Source: Sporomusa sphaeroides DSM 2875 (GTDB lineage: Bacteria > Bacillota > Negativicutes > Sporomusales > Sporomusaceae). Taken from it: a stretch of DNA of 64,000 nucleotides. The translations under genes and the position numbers were made by a program. The stretch lies in assembly GCF_001941975.2 (NCBI RefSeq), contig NZ_CP146991.1, forward strand, positions 3,345,001 to 3,409,000. Reading direction: 5' to 3'. Of the stretch, positions 43,242 to 51,740 are shown piece by piece; within the stretch, counting starts at the first letter, position 1; each line of letters begins with the position of its first letter. The notes under the pieces were generated by a model. The model was not told the DNA's origin and made no database searches. It saw only the letters and a program-made list of their open reading frames with translations.

Positions 43242-44585
43242 CTAACCTCTTTTGTTTGATTGCCGCCAGATGCCCAGCTTTTCGGCGCCCTTAATCAATT
43301 CCTCACAGAATGCCGGATGGGCGATGCTGATAATGCGTTCTGCCCGCTCCCAGGTAGAACGCCCTGCCAGATCGGCAATTCCCCATTCGGTTACCAGATA
43401 ATGCGCCTGGGTACGGGGGTTTGTAACCACCGCACACTCGGGCAGATGGGGCTGTATCCGGGAGTGCATTTGCCCGGTTCGCTTATCGGTGAAGGTAGAA
43501 GTAAAACAGATAAAGCTTTTTCCTCCCTTTGACAGATACCCGCCGGTTAAAAAATCAAGTTGGCCGCCGGTACCGCTAATTTGACGGCTTCCCGAGGTTT
43601 CTGACGTGACTTGGCCAAACAGGTCCACTTCGATACAGTTGTTAATGGTTACAAGATTATCATTTTGGGCCATCGTATGAGGATCATTCGCATAATCGAT
43701 AGGCATAGACGCCAAGGTGGGGTTGGCATTAACCCAGTCATACAGTTCCCGGCTGCCGGCGCAAAAAGAAAATATGCCCTTGCCGGTGTCAATATTTTTG
43801 GCCAAATTTGTTATTTTGCCAGCCTTAGCCATGGTCATAAATGCATCCACCAGCATCTCGGTATGCATGCCCAGGTTTTTCAAATCCGACTCGGCGATCA
43901 TTGTCCCCACCGCATTGGGAAGTGCGCCAACACCTAACTGAATAGTTGCGCCATCCTGAATGTTATCCAGAATAATCGCTGCAATTTTTTTATCTACGGC
44001 GGAAACAGCTGCCGGGGCAATTACAGGCAGTTCCGGGTTGTCGCCTTCAACAATAAAATCAACCGCACTGATGTGTATGCAGTTCTCCCTGCCGCCGGCA
44101 ACAACAGGAAGCCGCTCGTTTATTTCCAAAATAACAATTTTCGCTTTTTCGGCAATGGCTTTGGAAGCAGAGTTGGTTAAAGAAAAACTAAAATTTCCCT
44201 GTGCATCCATTGGCGCGACGGTAAACATAGCCACATCCACTTCCAGACTTTTTCGGTAGAACAGCGGCATGTTCCGGTAAATCATCGGGATATAATGACA
44301 TAACCCCTGATCACTCAGCTTTCTTTCATAGCCGCTCAGATGCCAGCTATTATAACAAAAATGTTCCCGCTCAGGATCTACCTCAACAATATGTAACGGT
44401 TGCAGGGCAAGTCCTCCCCGCACCTTAACGTCTTTCAATCCGTCTTTGCGGGCGGCCAGCGCTTTATCCAGCGTGACCGGCTGCGCCAAACCGAAATTGT
44501 AGTCAACCCAGTCGCCGGCTTTCACGACACTTACAGCCTGCCCGGCAGAAACCAGCTTTGCCCGGTATTGCTCCATTAATCCCAT
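43242..44585 (-). CDS. Butyryl-CoA:acetate CoA-transferase-type enzyme
   Basis: 447 residues, the length of the But/4-hydroxybutyrate CoA-transferase group. The catalytic glutamate of this family should be Glu243 in MHTEMLVDAFM, and the CoA-site loop GVGALPNAVG (219-226) precedes it. Moves CoA between butyryl-CoA (or another short or branched acyl-CoA) and acetate, an alternative to Ptb-Buk. Propionyl-CoA or isobutyryl-CoA are possible substrates too. It lies between vor operon 2 and the cupin-PocR kinase, all on one strand, which suggests a use in releasing the acid made by the oxidoreductase. Confidence 0.88.
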   Translation of the reverse strand: MGLMEQYRAKLVSAGQAVSVVKAGDWVDYNFGLAQPVTLDKALAARKDGLKDVKVRGGLALQPLHIVEVDPEREHFCYNSWHLSGYERKLSDQGLCHYIPMIYRNMPLFYRKSLEVDVAMFTVAPMDAQGNFSFSLTNSASKAIAEKAKIVILEINERLPVVAGGRENCIHISAVDFIVEGDNPELPVIAPAAVSAVDKKIAAIILDNIQDGATIQLGVGALPNAVGTMIAESDLKNLGMHTEMLVDAFMTMAKAGKITNLAKNIDTGKGIFSFCAGSRELYDWVNANPTLASMPIDYANDPHTMAQNDNLVTINNCIEVDLFGQVTSETSGSRQISGTGGQLDFLTGGYLSKGGKSFICFTSTFTDKRTGQMHSRIQPHLPECAVVTNPRTQAHYLVTEWGIADLAGRSTWERAERIISIAHPAFCEELIKGAEKLGIWRQSNKRG

Positions 44586-44671
44586 AATTACTTCACTCCT
44601 TGTATGATTGGCTTAGCCGCTGTTACAGCCAGGACATAGGATTCTCCTGACCGGCAAGGCTGACAAAGGTA

Positions 44672-44725
44672 ATAAAAAGCGGAGAGCCGGTTGGATCTGT
44701 ACATCCAAACTCAAGTCCTCCGCTT
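44672..44725 (-). terminator. Terminator of vor operon 2
   Basis: Leftward AAGCGGAG ... TTGGAT/ATCCAA ... CTCCGCTT then TTTATT. Separates the gamma subunit from the CoA-transferase gene. Confidence 0.7.
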
Positions 44726-44741
44726 CTTCCATGGTCACTGA

Positions 44742-45290
44742 CTAGTTGGCAGCTTGCTTGGCCACACATTGCGCGCCACGGGTGGCGGCATCCATATTGG
44801 CTTCTGCTACTCCTGGTTTACTGCCAAACTGTTTTTCTAAAACCTTTTGCAGAAAACTTTTATCAACAATCTCAGTTGCGCCAGCCAAAGCTCCGAGCGC
44901 AATCATATTGAGAAAACGAATATTACCGCACTCAGTCGCAATCTCATTCATCGGCACATAATATACCTGAATATCCGTACGGGTGGACTGCCGCTCTATC
45001 AGGGAACTGTTAATGATCAGGACCCCTCCCGGCCGGACAGCTGCCTCGAATTTATCCAGGGACGGTGCATTCATCACAACCAGCGCCGTTGGTTTGGTCA
45101 CAATAGGGGAACCTATTTCCCCGTCAGCGATAATCGTCGAACACGACGCAGTTCCGCCGCGCATTTCCGGACCATATGCCGGAAACCAGGATACTTCTTT
45201 GCCGGCAAGCATTCCTGCATAAGCCAGCAAACGTCCGGCCAGCAATACGCCCTGGCCTCCAAAACCAGCAAATGTTACTTCATGCATCAT
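44742..45290 (-). CDS. 2-Oxoacid:ferredoxin oxidoreductase gamma subunit, operon 2
   Basis: 182 residues; TFAGFGGQGVLLAGRLLAYAGM and FPAYGPEMRGGTASCSTII. Same role as the gamma subunits at 23383 and 51741. The beta gene ends 1 bp upstream. Confidence 0.92.
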   Translation of the reverse strand: MMHEVTFAGFGGQGVLLAGRLLAYAGMLAGKEVSWFPAYGPEMRGGTASCSTIIADGEIGSPIVTKPTALVVMNAPSLDKFEAAVRPGGVLIINSSLIERQSTRTDIQVYYVPMNEIATECGNIRFLNMIALGALAGATEIVDKSFLQKVLEKQFGSKPGVAEANMDAATRGAQCVAKQAAN

Positions 45291-45291
45291 G

Positions 45292-46038
45292 TCAGCAATT
45301 CTCCTTATCTTTAATGATCCCCAGCGGGAATACCTGCGTCATGGTCTCATCAACAAATGCATTTGCTTTTACCGGCGTCATCCCCCAGTTCGTCGGACAG
45401 GTGGCCAGAACTTCCACCATAGTAAAGCCATCGCCCCGCAGCTGCCGTGTAAAAGCCTCTTTGATGGCGGCTTTCGCCTTAGTAAGATGAGCCGGGGTAT
45501 TAACGGCTACCCGGGCTAGATACTTGGCCCCATCCAGGGTGGCCAGCATTTCCGAAACCCGCATCGGCGACCCTGCTTCCTCAACTTTCCTGCCGAACGG
45601 CGAGGTGGCTGTAGTTTGCCCCTCTAAGGTAGTCGGTGCCATTTGACCGCCAGTCATTCCATAAATGATATTATTTACGAATATTGTGGTAAACTTTTCT
45701 CCGCGCAAAGCGGCATGCACAATTTCAGCACAGCCGATAGCAGCCAGGTCTCCGTCCCCCTGATAAGTAAATACCACCGCATCGGGATGGACCCGCTTCA
45801 CGGCGGAAGCGATAGCCGGCGCCCGTCCGTGCGCTGCCTGAACCGCATCCATATTAAAATACTGATGCGCATTTACCGAACAGCCTACCGGCTCTACCAG
45901 AATCGCTTTATCCAGCACACCCAGTTCGGTGATTACTTCTGCCACAAGTCTGTGCACAATTCCGTGATGACAGCCGGGACAGTAATGGGTCGGAGTATCC
46001 AGGAGGCCTTCGGTTATGGCAAATATTTTTTCCTCCAT
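45292..46038 (-). CDS. 2-Oxoacid:ferredoxin oxidoreductase beta (TPP-binding) subunit, operon 2
   Basis: 248 residues; THYCPGCHHGI and GDGDLAAIG ... NNIIYGMTGGQ TPP/Mg motif. 1 bp after the alpha gene, with ribosome site GGAGGAAACTAGG. Confidence 0.93.
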   Translation of the reverse strand: MEEKIFAITEGLLDTPTHYCPGCHHGIVHRLVAEVITELGVLDKAILVEPVGCSVNAHQYFNMDAVQAAHGRAPAIASAVKRVHPDAVVFTYQGDGDLAAIGCAEIVHAALRGEKFTTIFVNNIIYGMTGGQMAPTTLEGQTTATSPFGRKVEEAGSPMRVSEMLATLDGAKYLARVAVNTPAHLTKAKAAIKEAFTRQLRGDGFTMVEVLATCPTNWGMTPVKANAFVDETMTQVFPLGIIKDKENC

Positions 46039-46039
46039 C

Positions 46040-47107
46040 CTAGTTTCCTCCTTTGTTCATAATCTGCACGATTTGGTCGTATATTTCATCCACAGTGGGG
46101 ATGTTGCCCCCTGTTCTCCCATGGAAGTGAACCGGTTTTTGGCGGCGGGTAACCCGTTCCACATCTTCGATCATTTGCCCGGAGCTTAATTCAACAACCA
46201 GAAAGGCCTGGGTATTTTTCGCCGTTAGCTGAAATAACGCCTCTTCAGGAAACGGGAAGAGGGTAATCGGACGAAACAGCCCAACCCGCAACCCCTTTGC
46301 CCGCGCTTGCATTACCGCCGATCTGGCAAGCCGGGCACTAATCCCATAGGCCACAAGAATAAGCTCGGCATCTTCTGTATATAACTCTTCATAACGAACT
46401 TCCTGTTGCTCCAGCAACTTATATTTGCGCTGCAGCGAGCGGTTATGCTCCTCCAGGGTGTCCTGATCAAAGCATAAGGTTTTTACTACATTGGGTTCCA
46501 CTCTTCCCCTGCGGCCGGTAACGGCCCATTGCTTCTCCGGCTTGGCCTGCAGGCTGACTTCCAGGCTGACCGCTTCCATCATTTGACCCAGAGCGCCATC
46601 TGCCAGCAATAAGGCCGGGATACGGTACTTATCGGCCAGCTCAAAGCCAAGTATGGTCAGATCAAACATTTCCTGGACACTATTGGGCGCCAGGACCAGC
46701 AGGCGATAGTCGCCATGGCCGCCGCCTTTTGTCGCTTGAAAGTAATCTGCCTGACCGGGCTGGATGGTCCCCAGTCCGGGGCCGCCCCGCTGCACATTTA
46801 CCAAAAGGCAGGGTAGTTCGGCTGCCGCAATGTAGGATATGCCTTCCTGCTTCAAACTAAATCCCGGACTGGAAGACGAGGTCATTGACCTGACACCGCA
46901 CGCCGCGGCTCCATAAACCATGTTGACAGCGGCCACTTCGCTTTCCGCCTGAAGGTATACCCCGCCGCGCTGCGGCAATTGTTTGGCCATATATTCAGGA
47001 ATCTCGCTTTGCGGCGTAATAGGATAGCCGAAATAGTACAGACAGCCTGCACGGATTGCCGCCTCGCCGATGGCCTCATTGCCCTTCATTAAGACTCTTT
47101 CACTCAT
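46040..47107 (-). CDS. vorB: 2-Oxoacid:ferredoxin oxidoreductase alpha subunit (VorB-like), operon 2
   Basis: 355 residues; LMKGNEAIGEAAIRAGCLYYFGYPITPQSE and SSSSPGFSLKQEGISYIAAAELP. Closer to the operon 3 copy (both EIPEYMAKQLP/EIPEVMAKKLP and IQPGQADYFQATKGGG with VQRGGPGLGT) than to operon 1 (MRGGPGLGG). Start is set by AGGAGG 6 bp before ATG. Confidence 0.9.
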   Translation of the reverse strand: MSERVLMKGNEAIGEAAIRAGCLYYFGYPITPQSEIPEYMAKQLPQRGGVYLQAESEVAAVNMVYGAAACGVRSMTSSSSPGFSLKQEGISYIAAAELPCLLVNVQRGGPGLGTIQPGQADYFQATKGGGHGDYRLLVLAPNSVQEMFDLTILGFELADKYRIPALLLADGALGQMMEAVSLEVSLQAKPEKQWAVTGRRGRVEPNVVKTLCFDQDTLEEHNRSLQRKYKLLEQQEVRYEELYTEDAELILVAYGISARLARSAVMQARAKGLRVGLFRPITLFPFPEEALFQLTAKNTQAFLVVELSSGQMIEDVERVTRRQKPVHFHGRTGGNIPTVDEIYDQIVQIMNKGGN

Positions 47108-47118
47108 TACACTACCTC

Positions 47119-47325
47119 CTAGTCCTTAAAGATTTCAATTACCGTGTCAGGGCACATCCTGGCACAAATAGCACACCCGATACAGTCATCATCATTCAGG
47201 CAATGTGCGGCAAGATAGCCCTTGCTATTAAAAACCGCACTTAATTCTAAAATTTTCTTGGGACAAACAGATACACACAATTCGCAGGCCTTGCATTTTT
47301 GAGAGTTGAACACCGGCCTTGGCAT
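47119..47325 (-). CDS. 2-Oxoacid:ferredoxin oxidoreductase delta (ferredoxin-like) subunit, operon 2
   Basis: 68 residues with CKACELCVSVCP and CIGCAICARMCP clusters, ending VIEIFKD. 11 bp before the alpha gene; divergent from the LysR-type gene at 47656. Confidence 0.92.
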   Translation of the reverse strand: MPRPVFNSQKCKACELCVSVCPKKILELSAVFNSKGYLAAHCLNDDDCIGCAICARMCPDTVIEIFKD

Positions 47326-47655
47326 AATCTATCGCCTCGCTTTCCTTTAGGATTTGTTGTTGGATTTTTCTTAACTTTCTGTTTTGATTGTAGCACCATT
47401 TAAAACGAATAAAAAATATCTGTTTTGTCTGGATACCATACCTTTTAAGTTTGTTTATTTTACATAAAAAAGCCAGGATTCCTATCTGAAATCCTGGCTT
47501 TTTTATGGTTCATACGTTTAGCAGCTTGAATGTAACAGGGGTTATACGGTAAGCTAATACTATACCCTGCAACAGCAGCTAAATTGCAGCGGCAATACAT
47601 TCTATACTACTGCCGTGCACTGTTTTATTCTTTTCTGGGTAAAGGGGAGGTTATC
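47326..47655. other. Divergent promoter region between vor operon 2 and the LysR gene
   Basis: 330 bp without a gene. Contains a strong terminator-like hairpin in the middle (47464-47506). A possible leftward -10 box TACAAT lies near 47390; I find no convincing -35 box for either gene, which would fit LysR-type activation. Confidence 0.5.
47464..47506. terminator. Bidirectional terminator-like hairpin inside a divergent promoter region
   Basis: ATAAAAAAGCCAGGATT / AATCCTGGCTTTTTTAT with a 9-nt loop. T-runs on both strands. Since both flanking genes start away from it, it can only end transcripts entering from either promoter in reverse, or act as an insulator or leader element. Confidence 0.7.
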
Positions 47656-48549
47656 ATGGATATACGTCAACTGCGCTATTTTCTGGCGATAGCTAAGGAA
47701 GAACAAGTTACGCGTGCCGCGAGAACACTTAATATGGAGCAGCCCCCGCTAAGCCGGCAGCTAAAACTGATGGAGGAGGAGCTTGGTGTAAAATTGTTCG
47801 ACCGTGTAGGCAGAGAGTTATTTTTAACTAAGGCCGGGACGGTTTTTGAAAAAAGGGCCAAAGCTCTGGTTCAGCAGCTGGAGGAAACTGTACTTGAGAT
47901 AAAAGAGATCGAACAGGGAATTCGCGGCACCCTATCCATCGGCTCTACCTTTTCTTGCATATCGCTGCTGCCTATTCCCATCAAGAAATTCCGTGACGAA
48001 TACCCGGAAGTTACCTTTACCATCCTGGAGGGAGATCAATATATCCTTGGCGAATGGATTCAAAGCCGTGTTATCGAACTGGGGATTACCCGATTGCCCC
48101 TGGAATCAAATTACGAGGCCGATACATATTCGACTCTCCCCATAAAATCAGACCCGTTTGTGCTGGTGCTGCCGAAACAATGGGACTTGAGTAAATCCAG
48201 ACAGTCAATCAGCATCAAAGACCTGGCTGATATGCCGCTCTTATCTTTAAAAAGCGACAAAGTAACGAAATTACATGAAAAAATAGTTTACGAATGCAGG
48301 CAGTTTGGCTTTGAACCCACAATTGTCTGCGAATGTCCCAGTGTTGCCATCCTCATTTCGCTGGTTGTCGCCGGCATCGGCGCAACCATCCTGCCAAAAT
48401 CGGTAATGAGCTCTTTTCCACTGTTGGAAATCGAAATGATGGACATTGACGACACCGGCTTTCAATATGAAGTCGGGGTTGTCTGGCTGCAGAACCGGTA
48501 TCTGTCTAAAAGTGCCCGCCACTTCATTAAACTCTTGCAATTTTCGTAA
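47656..48549 (+). CDS. LysR-family transcriptional regulator
   Basis: 297 residues from ATG 47656 (GGGGAGG 7 bp upstream). N-terminal winged helix MDIRQLRYFLAIAKEEQVTRAARTL... PPLSRQLKLMEEELGVKLF, and a periplasmic-binding-like effector domain from about 90 onward (TLSIGSTFSCISLLP). Divergent from vor operon 2, its probable target. Confidence 0.93.
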   Translation: MDIRQLRYFLAIAKEEQVTRAARTLNMEQPPLSRQLKLMEEELGVKLFDRVGRELFLTKAGTVFEKRAKALVQQLEETVLEIKEIEQGIRGTLSIGSTFSCISLLPIPIKKFRDEYPEVTFTILEGDQYILGEWIQSRVIELGITRLPLESNYEADTYSTLPIKSDPFVLVLPKQWDLSKSRQSISIKDLADMPLLSLKSDKVTKLHEKIVYECRQFGFEPTIVCECPSVAILISLVVAGIGATILPKSVMSSFPLLEIEMMDIDDTGFQYEVGVVWLQNRYLSKSARHFIKLLQFS

Positions 48550-48612
48550 TGACGATTTGGAAATTATGAGGAAAAAGGCAAAACAAAAACCGCCCCATGA
48601 GGCGGCCTATGG

Positions 48613-48618
48613 TATAAT
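48613..48618 (+). promoter_or_regulatory. -10 box before the 29-residue ORF
   Basis: TATAAT in GGTATAATATG; no good -35 box 17 bp upstream. A GGACGGG/CCCGTCC hairpin follows at 48626-48646, in the predicted leader. Confidence 0.4.
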
Positions 48619-48671
48619 ATGTAAAGGACGGGTTTGCGGCCCGTCCTAAACTGAATACGGGAGGTGAAACC

Positions 48672-48761
48672 ATGCACTTGAAGATTTCCGATTTCGAGAT
48701 CACAATCTCAAGTGAATTCGCGCTAATAATCTTCTGGATTATGAAGCAACTAAGCGGCTAA
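48672..48761 (+). CDS. 29-residue small ORF inside an RNA-like inverted repeat
   Basis: ATG behind GGGAGGTGAAACC, an excellent ribosome site. The product has a polar N-terminal half (HLKISDFEITISS) and a hydrophobic C-terminal half (FALIIFWIM). The ribosome site segment GAATACGGGAGGT (48653-48665) is nearly complementary to ACCTCCGGTATTC (48761-48773) directly after the stop, so the mRNA can fold to hide its own start. A hairpin at 48778-48804 follows. The layout resembles small membrane-active toxin or leader-peptide genes; no family is recognised. Confidence 0.55.
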   Translation: MHLKISDFEITISSEFALIIFWIMKQLSG

Positions 48762-48777
48762 CCTCCGGTATTCACCG

Positions 48778-48804
48778 ACCACTCTTGTTGCGAGCAAGGG
48801 TGGT
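48778..48804 (+). terminator. Hairpin after the 29-residue ORF
   Basis: ACCACTCTTG-TTGCGAG-CAAGGGTGGT, then TTATTATGTTTC. Confidence 0.55.
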
Positions 48805-48854
48805 TATTATGTTTCTATGACTATTATAACCTATTTATGACAGGATTACTACAA

Positions 48855-48897
48855 AAACTAATCATTATGGCTATCTGTTAATCATAATGATTAGTTT
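48855..48897. terminator. Hairpin downstream of the 48929-49315 gene
   Basis: AAACTAATCATTATG / CATAATGATTAGTTT with a 13-nt loop, between convergent transcripts. Confidence 0.6.
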
Positions 48898-48928
48898 GCG
48901 TGTAAAAAGCGCCTTTCATCTCAATAAT

Positions 48929-49315
48929 TTAACGGAGGAACCGAATAGTTAAATCCGGCAAATAATGCACTAATGTAGAAAACACCTCTGATTTGAATCT
49001 CTCATCCTTAAGCATGGCTTCGAGAGCGCTACGCTCAACGGTCATATACGGTTTAACAACTCCTAATAGGGGATGGTGAATTTCGGATTCTAAAACACCG
49101 CTCTTTACCTCAGCAATGTCTATGCCATTTGTGATAAAAGTATACGTCCCGGCGACTGCACCATTTTCAGTAACCTGCATCCCCACCATGTTTCTCCGTC
49201 CGGCAAATACTCGTTCCATCATTGTAAACATGGTCGGATGGTTTTCCCTGAAACTCTTAATCACCTCGCGCCTAAAATTCACTAAATCATTTTGGACTAA
49301 AGTATCTAAACTCAT
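48929..49315 (-). CDS. Conserved-looking protein of unknown function, possibly SCP2-like
   Basis: 128 residues from ATG 49315 (GGAGGGAAT; another ATG directly before at 49318). FITNGIDIAEVKSGVLESEIHHPLLGVVKPYMTVERSALEAML suggests a small alpha/beta lipid-binding (sterol carrier protein 2-like) fold, but this is weak. No membrane helix or signal peptide. Divergent from the DUF5652 gene. Confidence 0.7.
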   Translation of the reverse strand: MSLDTLVQNDLVNFRREVIKSFRENHPTMFTMMERVFAGRRNMVGMQVTENGAVAGTYTFITNGIDIAEVKSGVLESEIHHPLLGVVKPYMTVERSALEAMLKDERFKSEVFSTLVHYLPDLTIRFLR

Positions 49316-49419
49316 CATATTCCCTCCAATTCGTTTATACGAGTTTATAGTTTCCTTTTTGGCTAAAAACATCCTCATTTTAGTATAATATATTAAATTA
49401 AACATAAAGGAGATTTTTT

Positions 49420-49623
49420 ATGGATAGCATATTGTCCACACTCCAATATAACCCCTGGCTGCTTGCTTTAATTACTGTATGGAGTATAACCTGGAAGGCT
49501 ATAGCTACCTGGCATGCCGCCCGTAATAGTCAATTAGGCTGGTTTATTGCACTATTCATTATTAATACTATTGGCGTGCTGGAAATTATCTATCTTGTCT
49601 TCTTTTCGAAAAGAAAACGTTAA
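49420..49623 (+). CDS. DUF5652-like two-helix membrane protein
   Basis: 67 residues. Two hydrophobic helices with TWKAIATWHAARNSQLGWFIALFIINTIGVLEIIYL between and within them, matching DUF5652 proteins. AAGGAGATTTTTT ribosome site. No known function. Confidence 0.8.
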   Translation: MDSILSTLQYNPWLLALITVWSITWKAIATWHAARNSQLGWFIALFIINTIGVLEIIYLVFFSKRKR

Positions 49624-49681
49624 TAAAGAGATACTACAAACTTCTATATGTACGTTGCTACCCACCCTCAATAATGCTACA

Positions 49682-50062
49682 ATGAGAATACACGAAAGGA
49701 CGGTGATCAACACGGAGGAATTGCTAAAACAGATTATCGCTCGACTTGACCGCATGGAAGAAGGTCAACAACAAACTAATACACGCCTTGATCGTATAGA
49801 GTCCGATTTGACCGACCTAAAAACCTCTTTCAGCAACATCGAAGGTCAGCAGCGCGAAAACACTGACTATATCAAAGCCCTGCTGCACCGAACTGAAGAA
49901 TTAAATGCCCAAACTCACAGCATCGGTCATGGACTGAATGTCTTGACCGGCAAAGCGGCTACCAAAGAGGACGTTGCCGATCTGTCTGCCCAGTTCCGAG
50001 TATTGAATGACCGGCTGTTTAGGCAGGAAGTCGAAGTAGACAAATTAAAAGCAGTAAAGTAG
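49682..50062 (+). CDS. Coiled-coil protein of unknown function
   Basis: 126 residues from ATG 49682; GTG 49703 is an alternative. Heptad-rich throughout: LLKQIIARLDRMEEGQQQTN, TRLDRIESDLTDLKTSFSNI, ending NDRLFRQEVEVDKLKAVK. No membrane helix. Resembles the small predicted coiled-coil proteins common in clostridia. Followed by a good terminator. Confidence 0.72.
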   Translation: MRIHERTVINTEELLKQIIARLDRMEEGQQQTNTRLDRIESDLTDLKTSFSNIEGQQRENTDYIKALLHRTEELNAQTHSIGHGLNVLTGKAATKEDVADLSAQFRVLNDRLFRQEVEVDKLKAVK

Positions 50063-50067
50063 TCTTT

Positions 50068-50093
50068 CCGGCCATGCGCCGGTTATTTTTTTG
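50068..50093 (+). terminator. Terminator of the coiled-coil gene
   Basis: CCGGC-CATGC-GCCGG followed by TTATTTTTTT. Confidence 0.85.
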
Positions 50094-50182
50094 CCTTGTA
50101 GGCGGGATAATTATTTCTGACTCCTGAAGTATATTTCTACTTAACAAAATATGATATTACCCCACGGATTACCCCATAAACA

Positions 50183-50223
50183 AAAATCAGGCATTTGCAC
50201 TATATCTGCAAATGCCTGATTTT
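50183..50223. terminator. Terminator downstream of tRNA-Arg
   Basis: AAAATCAGGCATTTGCA / TGCAAATGCCTGATTTT with a 7-nt loop; works in the tRNA direction (leftward, ending in TTTTTG). Confidence 0.85.
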
Positions 50224-50228
50224 CCTTA

Positions 50229-50303
50229 TGGTGCGCCCGGCAGGAATCGAACCTGCGCTCCCGGCTCCGGAGGCCGGTGCTCTATCCCCTGAGCTACGGG
50301 CGC
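50229..50303 (-). tRNA. tRNA-Arg (anticodon CCG)
   Basis: 75 nt with encoded CCA. Acceptor stem GCGCCCG/CGGGCGC, D-arm TAGCTCAGGGGATAGAGCA, anticodon stem CCGGC/GCCGG around loop CTCCGGA (anticodon CCG, reading CGG), T-arm CAGGTTCGATTCCTG. Confidence 0.97.
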
Positions 50304-50330
50304 GTTATCGTGACTTCAGCCACGAATAAG

Positions 50331-50360
50331 ATTATAACACACCAACGGCGCTCTGTCCAA
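50331..50360 (-). promoter_or_regulatory. Promoter of tRNA-Arg
   Basis: Leftward TTGGAC (50360-50355), 18-bp spacer, TATAAT (50336-50331), 28 bp before the tRNA. Confidence 0.65.
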
Positions 50361-50418
50361 TCTATTTATTATATTTTTTTCTTGCATTTTTTTACAGCCA
50401 CTACTGATCACCTACTGA

Positions 50419-50805
50419 TCACTTAGTATCAGCAGGAGTCTGGCAATAAGGGCATACCCGCCATTCACGGTTAAGCTCCTGGCCGCACGAAGTGCAAGCA
50501 GGCTTTAATGAAAAACCGCAATACGGACACATTTTAAAATCGTCTTTTACCCGGCGGGCGCACATGGGGCATTTGATGGTTTCTTCCACCGGCACTGCCT
50601 CAACATCGATCACTTCTTCAATCCGTTTGGGCGGTACCGGCTGTTTTCTGCCAAGCAGCAGGTATAGCGGTAAAAATATATACAGCGCCGCTAAGGTGCC
50701 GACAGACCATAACAGAGCGGTAGTCAAATCATGGCCGCGGCCTCTGGCGTCATTATATACCCAATAGGCAGCAATTGCACCAATTAACAAACTTAATGTC
50801 ATCAT
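50419..50805 (-). CDS. Membrane-anchored double zinc-ribbon protein
   Basis: 128 residues from ATG 50805. N-terminal hydrophobic segments (LSLLIGAIAAYWVYNDARGRG and TTALLWSVGTLAALYIFLPLYLLLG), then two CxxC-type zinc ribbons (CPMCARRVKDDFKMCPYCG and CTSCGQELNREWRVCPYC). Function unknown. Confidence 0.85.
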   Translation of the reverse strand: MMTLSLLIGAIAAYWVYNDARGRGHDLTTALLWSVGTLAALYIFLPLYLLLGRKQPVPPKRIEEVIDVEAVPVEETIKCPMCARRVKDDFKMCPYCGFSLKPACTSCGQELNREWRVCPYCQTPADTK

Positions 50806-50914
50806 AAAACAGTTCCCCCTTAACCGGCATATGTACAATTATAGCATGTCCCAGCCAGGGGGTAAAGAAAACACGGCTTGCACCAGGTTTACAGCAAAGC
50901 GCAAGCCGCTATTG

Positions 50915-51634
50915 TTACACTGTGGGTCCTGTTTGCCAGGGATATTGTGTATACGGATGTAACAGGAAAATGTTATGTTCTGTACGTATCTTGTTACCTT
51001 GCCACCGCCACAGACATTCGGGTACCACTACCGAATGAATGGGCAGCCTTAAGCGTTTCGACACAGCCTCTGTTAACTCAATACCTTGTTGAATATGATG
51101 ATGGGCTGTGTCATTACCCAGATTGGTGTTGCTGATTAGACTGGATATTTTAAGTCCGCATGCATTTTCAATCCGGTGATATACTTCCACTACGCCTTCA
51201 ACCGTACTGGTATAAGGACGTAATGCGTTTATCACCAGCATAGCCTGATATGGGCTATCTGCAATCTTCTCAAAAAATTGTCCCAGTACGATGGCAGAAT
51301 CTCCTCCGCCAACATCCATTACCACTCGGTAATCCTTCTGACAGAATACTTTATTTAAATCCTGAGGAAGTACAGGCAGCTCCGCGTTGGTTAGCCTTTG
51401 ATCTGCTGCTATAACCTCTACTCCCCGCTGTTCCAGTAAGGCCCTATGCTCACGGCTATGGAAGTAGGGCTTTGCAATATCCATATCAACAAGTGCTGTC
51501 TTGTAGCCCAGCTTCTTTATTTTTACCGCATAATTTATTGCCAGCTCCGTTTTCCCGCTGCCATACTCGCCAAGAAATATCTTTACTTTAGGACCACTGT
51601 TATAAAATATACTCTTGTCACTTCTATCTTCCAT
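50915..51634 (-). CDS. P-loop ATPase (MinD/CobQ-like), vor-associated
   Basis: 239 residues. Walker A GEYGSGKTE at about 22-30, ALVDMDIAKPYF (switch I-like Asp), VVMDVGGGDSAIV (Walker B-like) and an NTN segment (SNTNLGN) of SIMIBI ATPases. Lies 106 bp after vor operon 3 on the same strand. Possibly a metal- or cofactor-insertion factor for the oxidoreductase; that is inference. Confidence 0.8.
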   Translation of the reverse strand: MEDRSDKSIFYNSGPKVKIFLGEYGSGKTELAINYAVKIKKLGYKTALVDMDIAKPYFHSREHRALLEQRGVEVIAADQRLTNAELPVLPQDLNKVFCQKDYRVVMDVGGGDSAIVLGQFFEKIADSPYQAMLVINALRPYTSTVEGVVEVYHRIENACGLKISSLISNTNLGNDTAHHHIQQGIELTEAVSKRLRLPIHSVVVPECLWRWQGNKIRTEHNIFLLHPYTQYPWQTGPTV

Positions 51635-51661
51635 CCGGGTTCACCACCTTATCTTATTAAT

Positions 51662-51701
51662 ATAGGCAGGGAAACAGTCTGAGTCATGTTTTCCTGCCTA
51701 T
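51662..51701. terminator. Hairpin between vor operon 3 and the P-loop ATPase gene
   Basis: ATAGGCAGGGAAAC against GTTTTCCTGCCTAT; no long T-run, so partial termination is likely. Confidence 0.5.
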
Positions 51702-51740
51702 AACTATTGCACAGCAACTTATTAATTGCTATATTTTAAA

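Noticed and set aside
50229-50303. tRNA-Arg as an integration site for a genomic island
   Set aside because: No integrase next to it and no direct repeat of the tRNA 3' end was noticed within the following genes.
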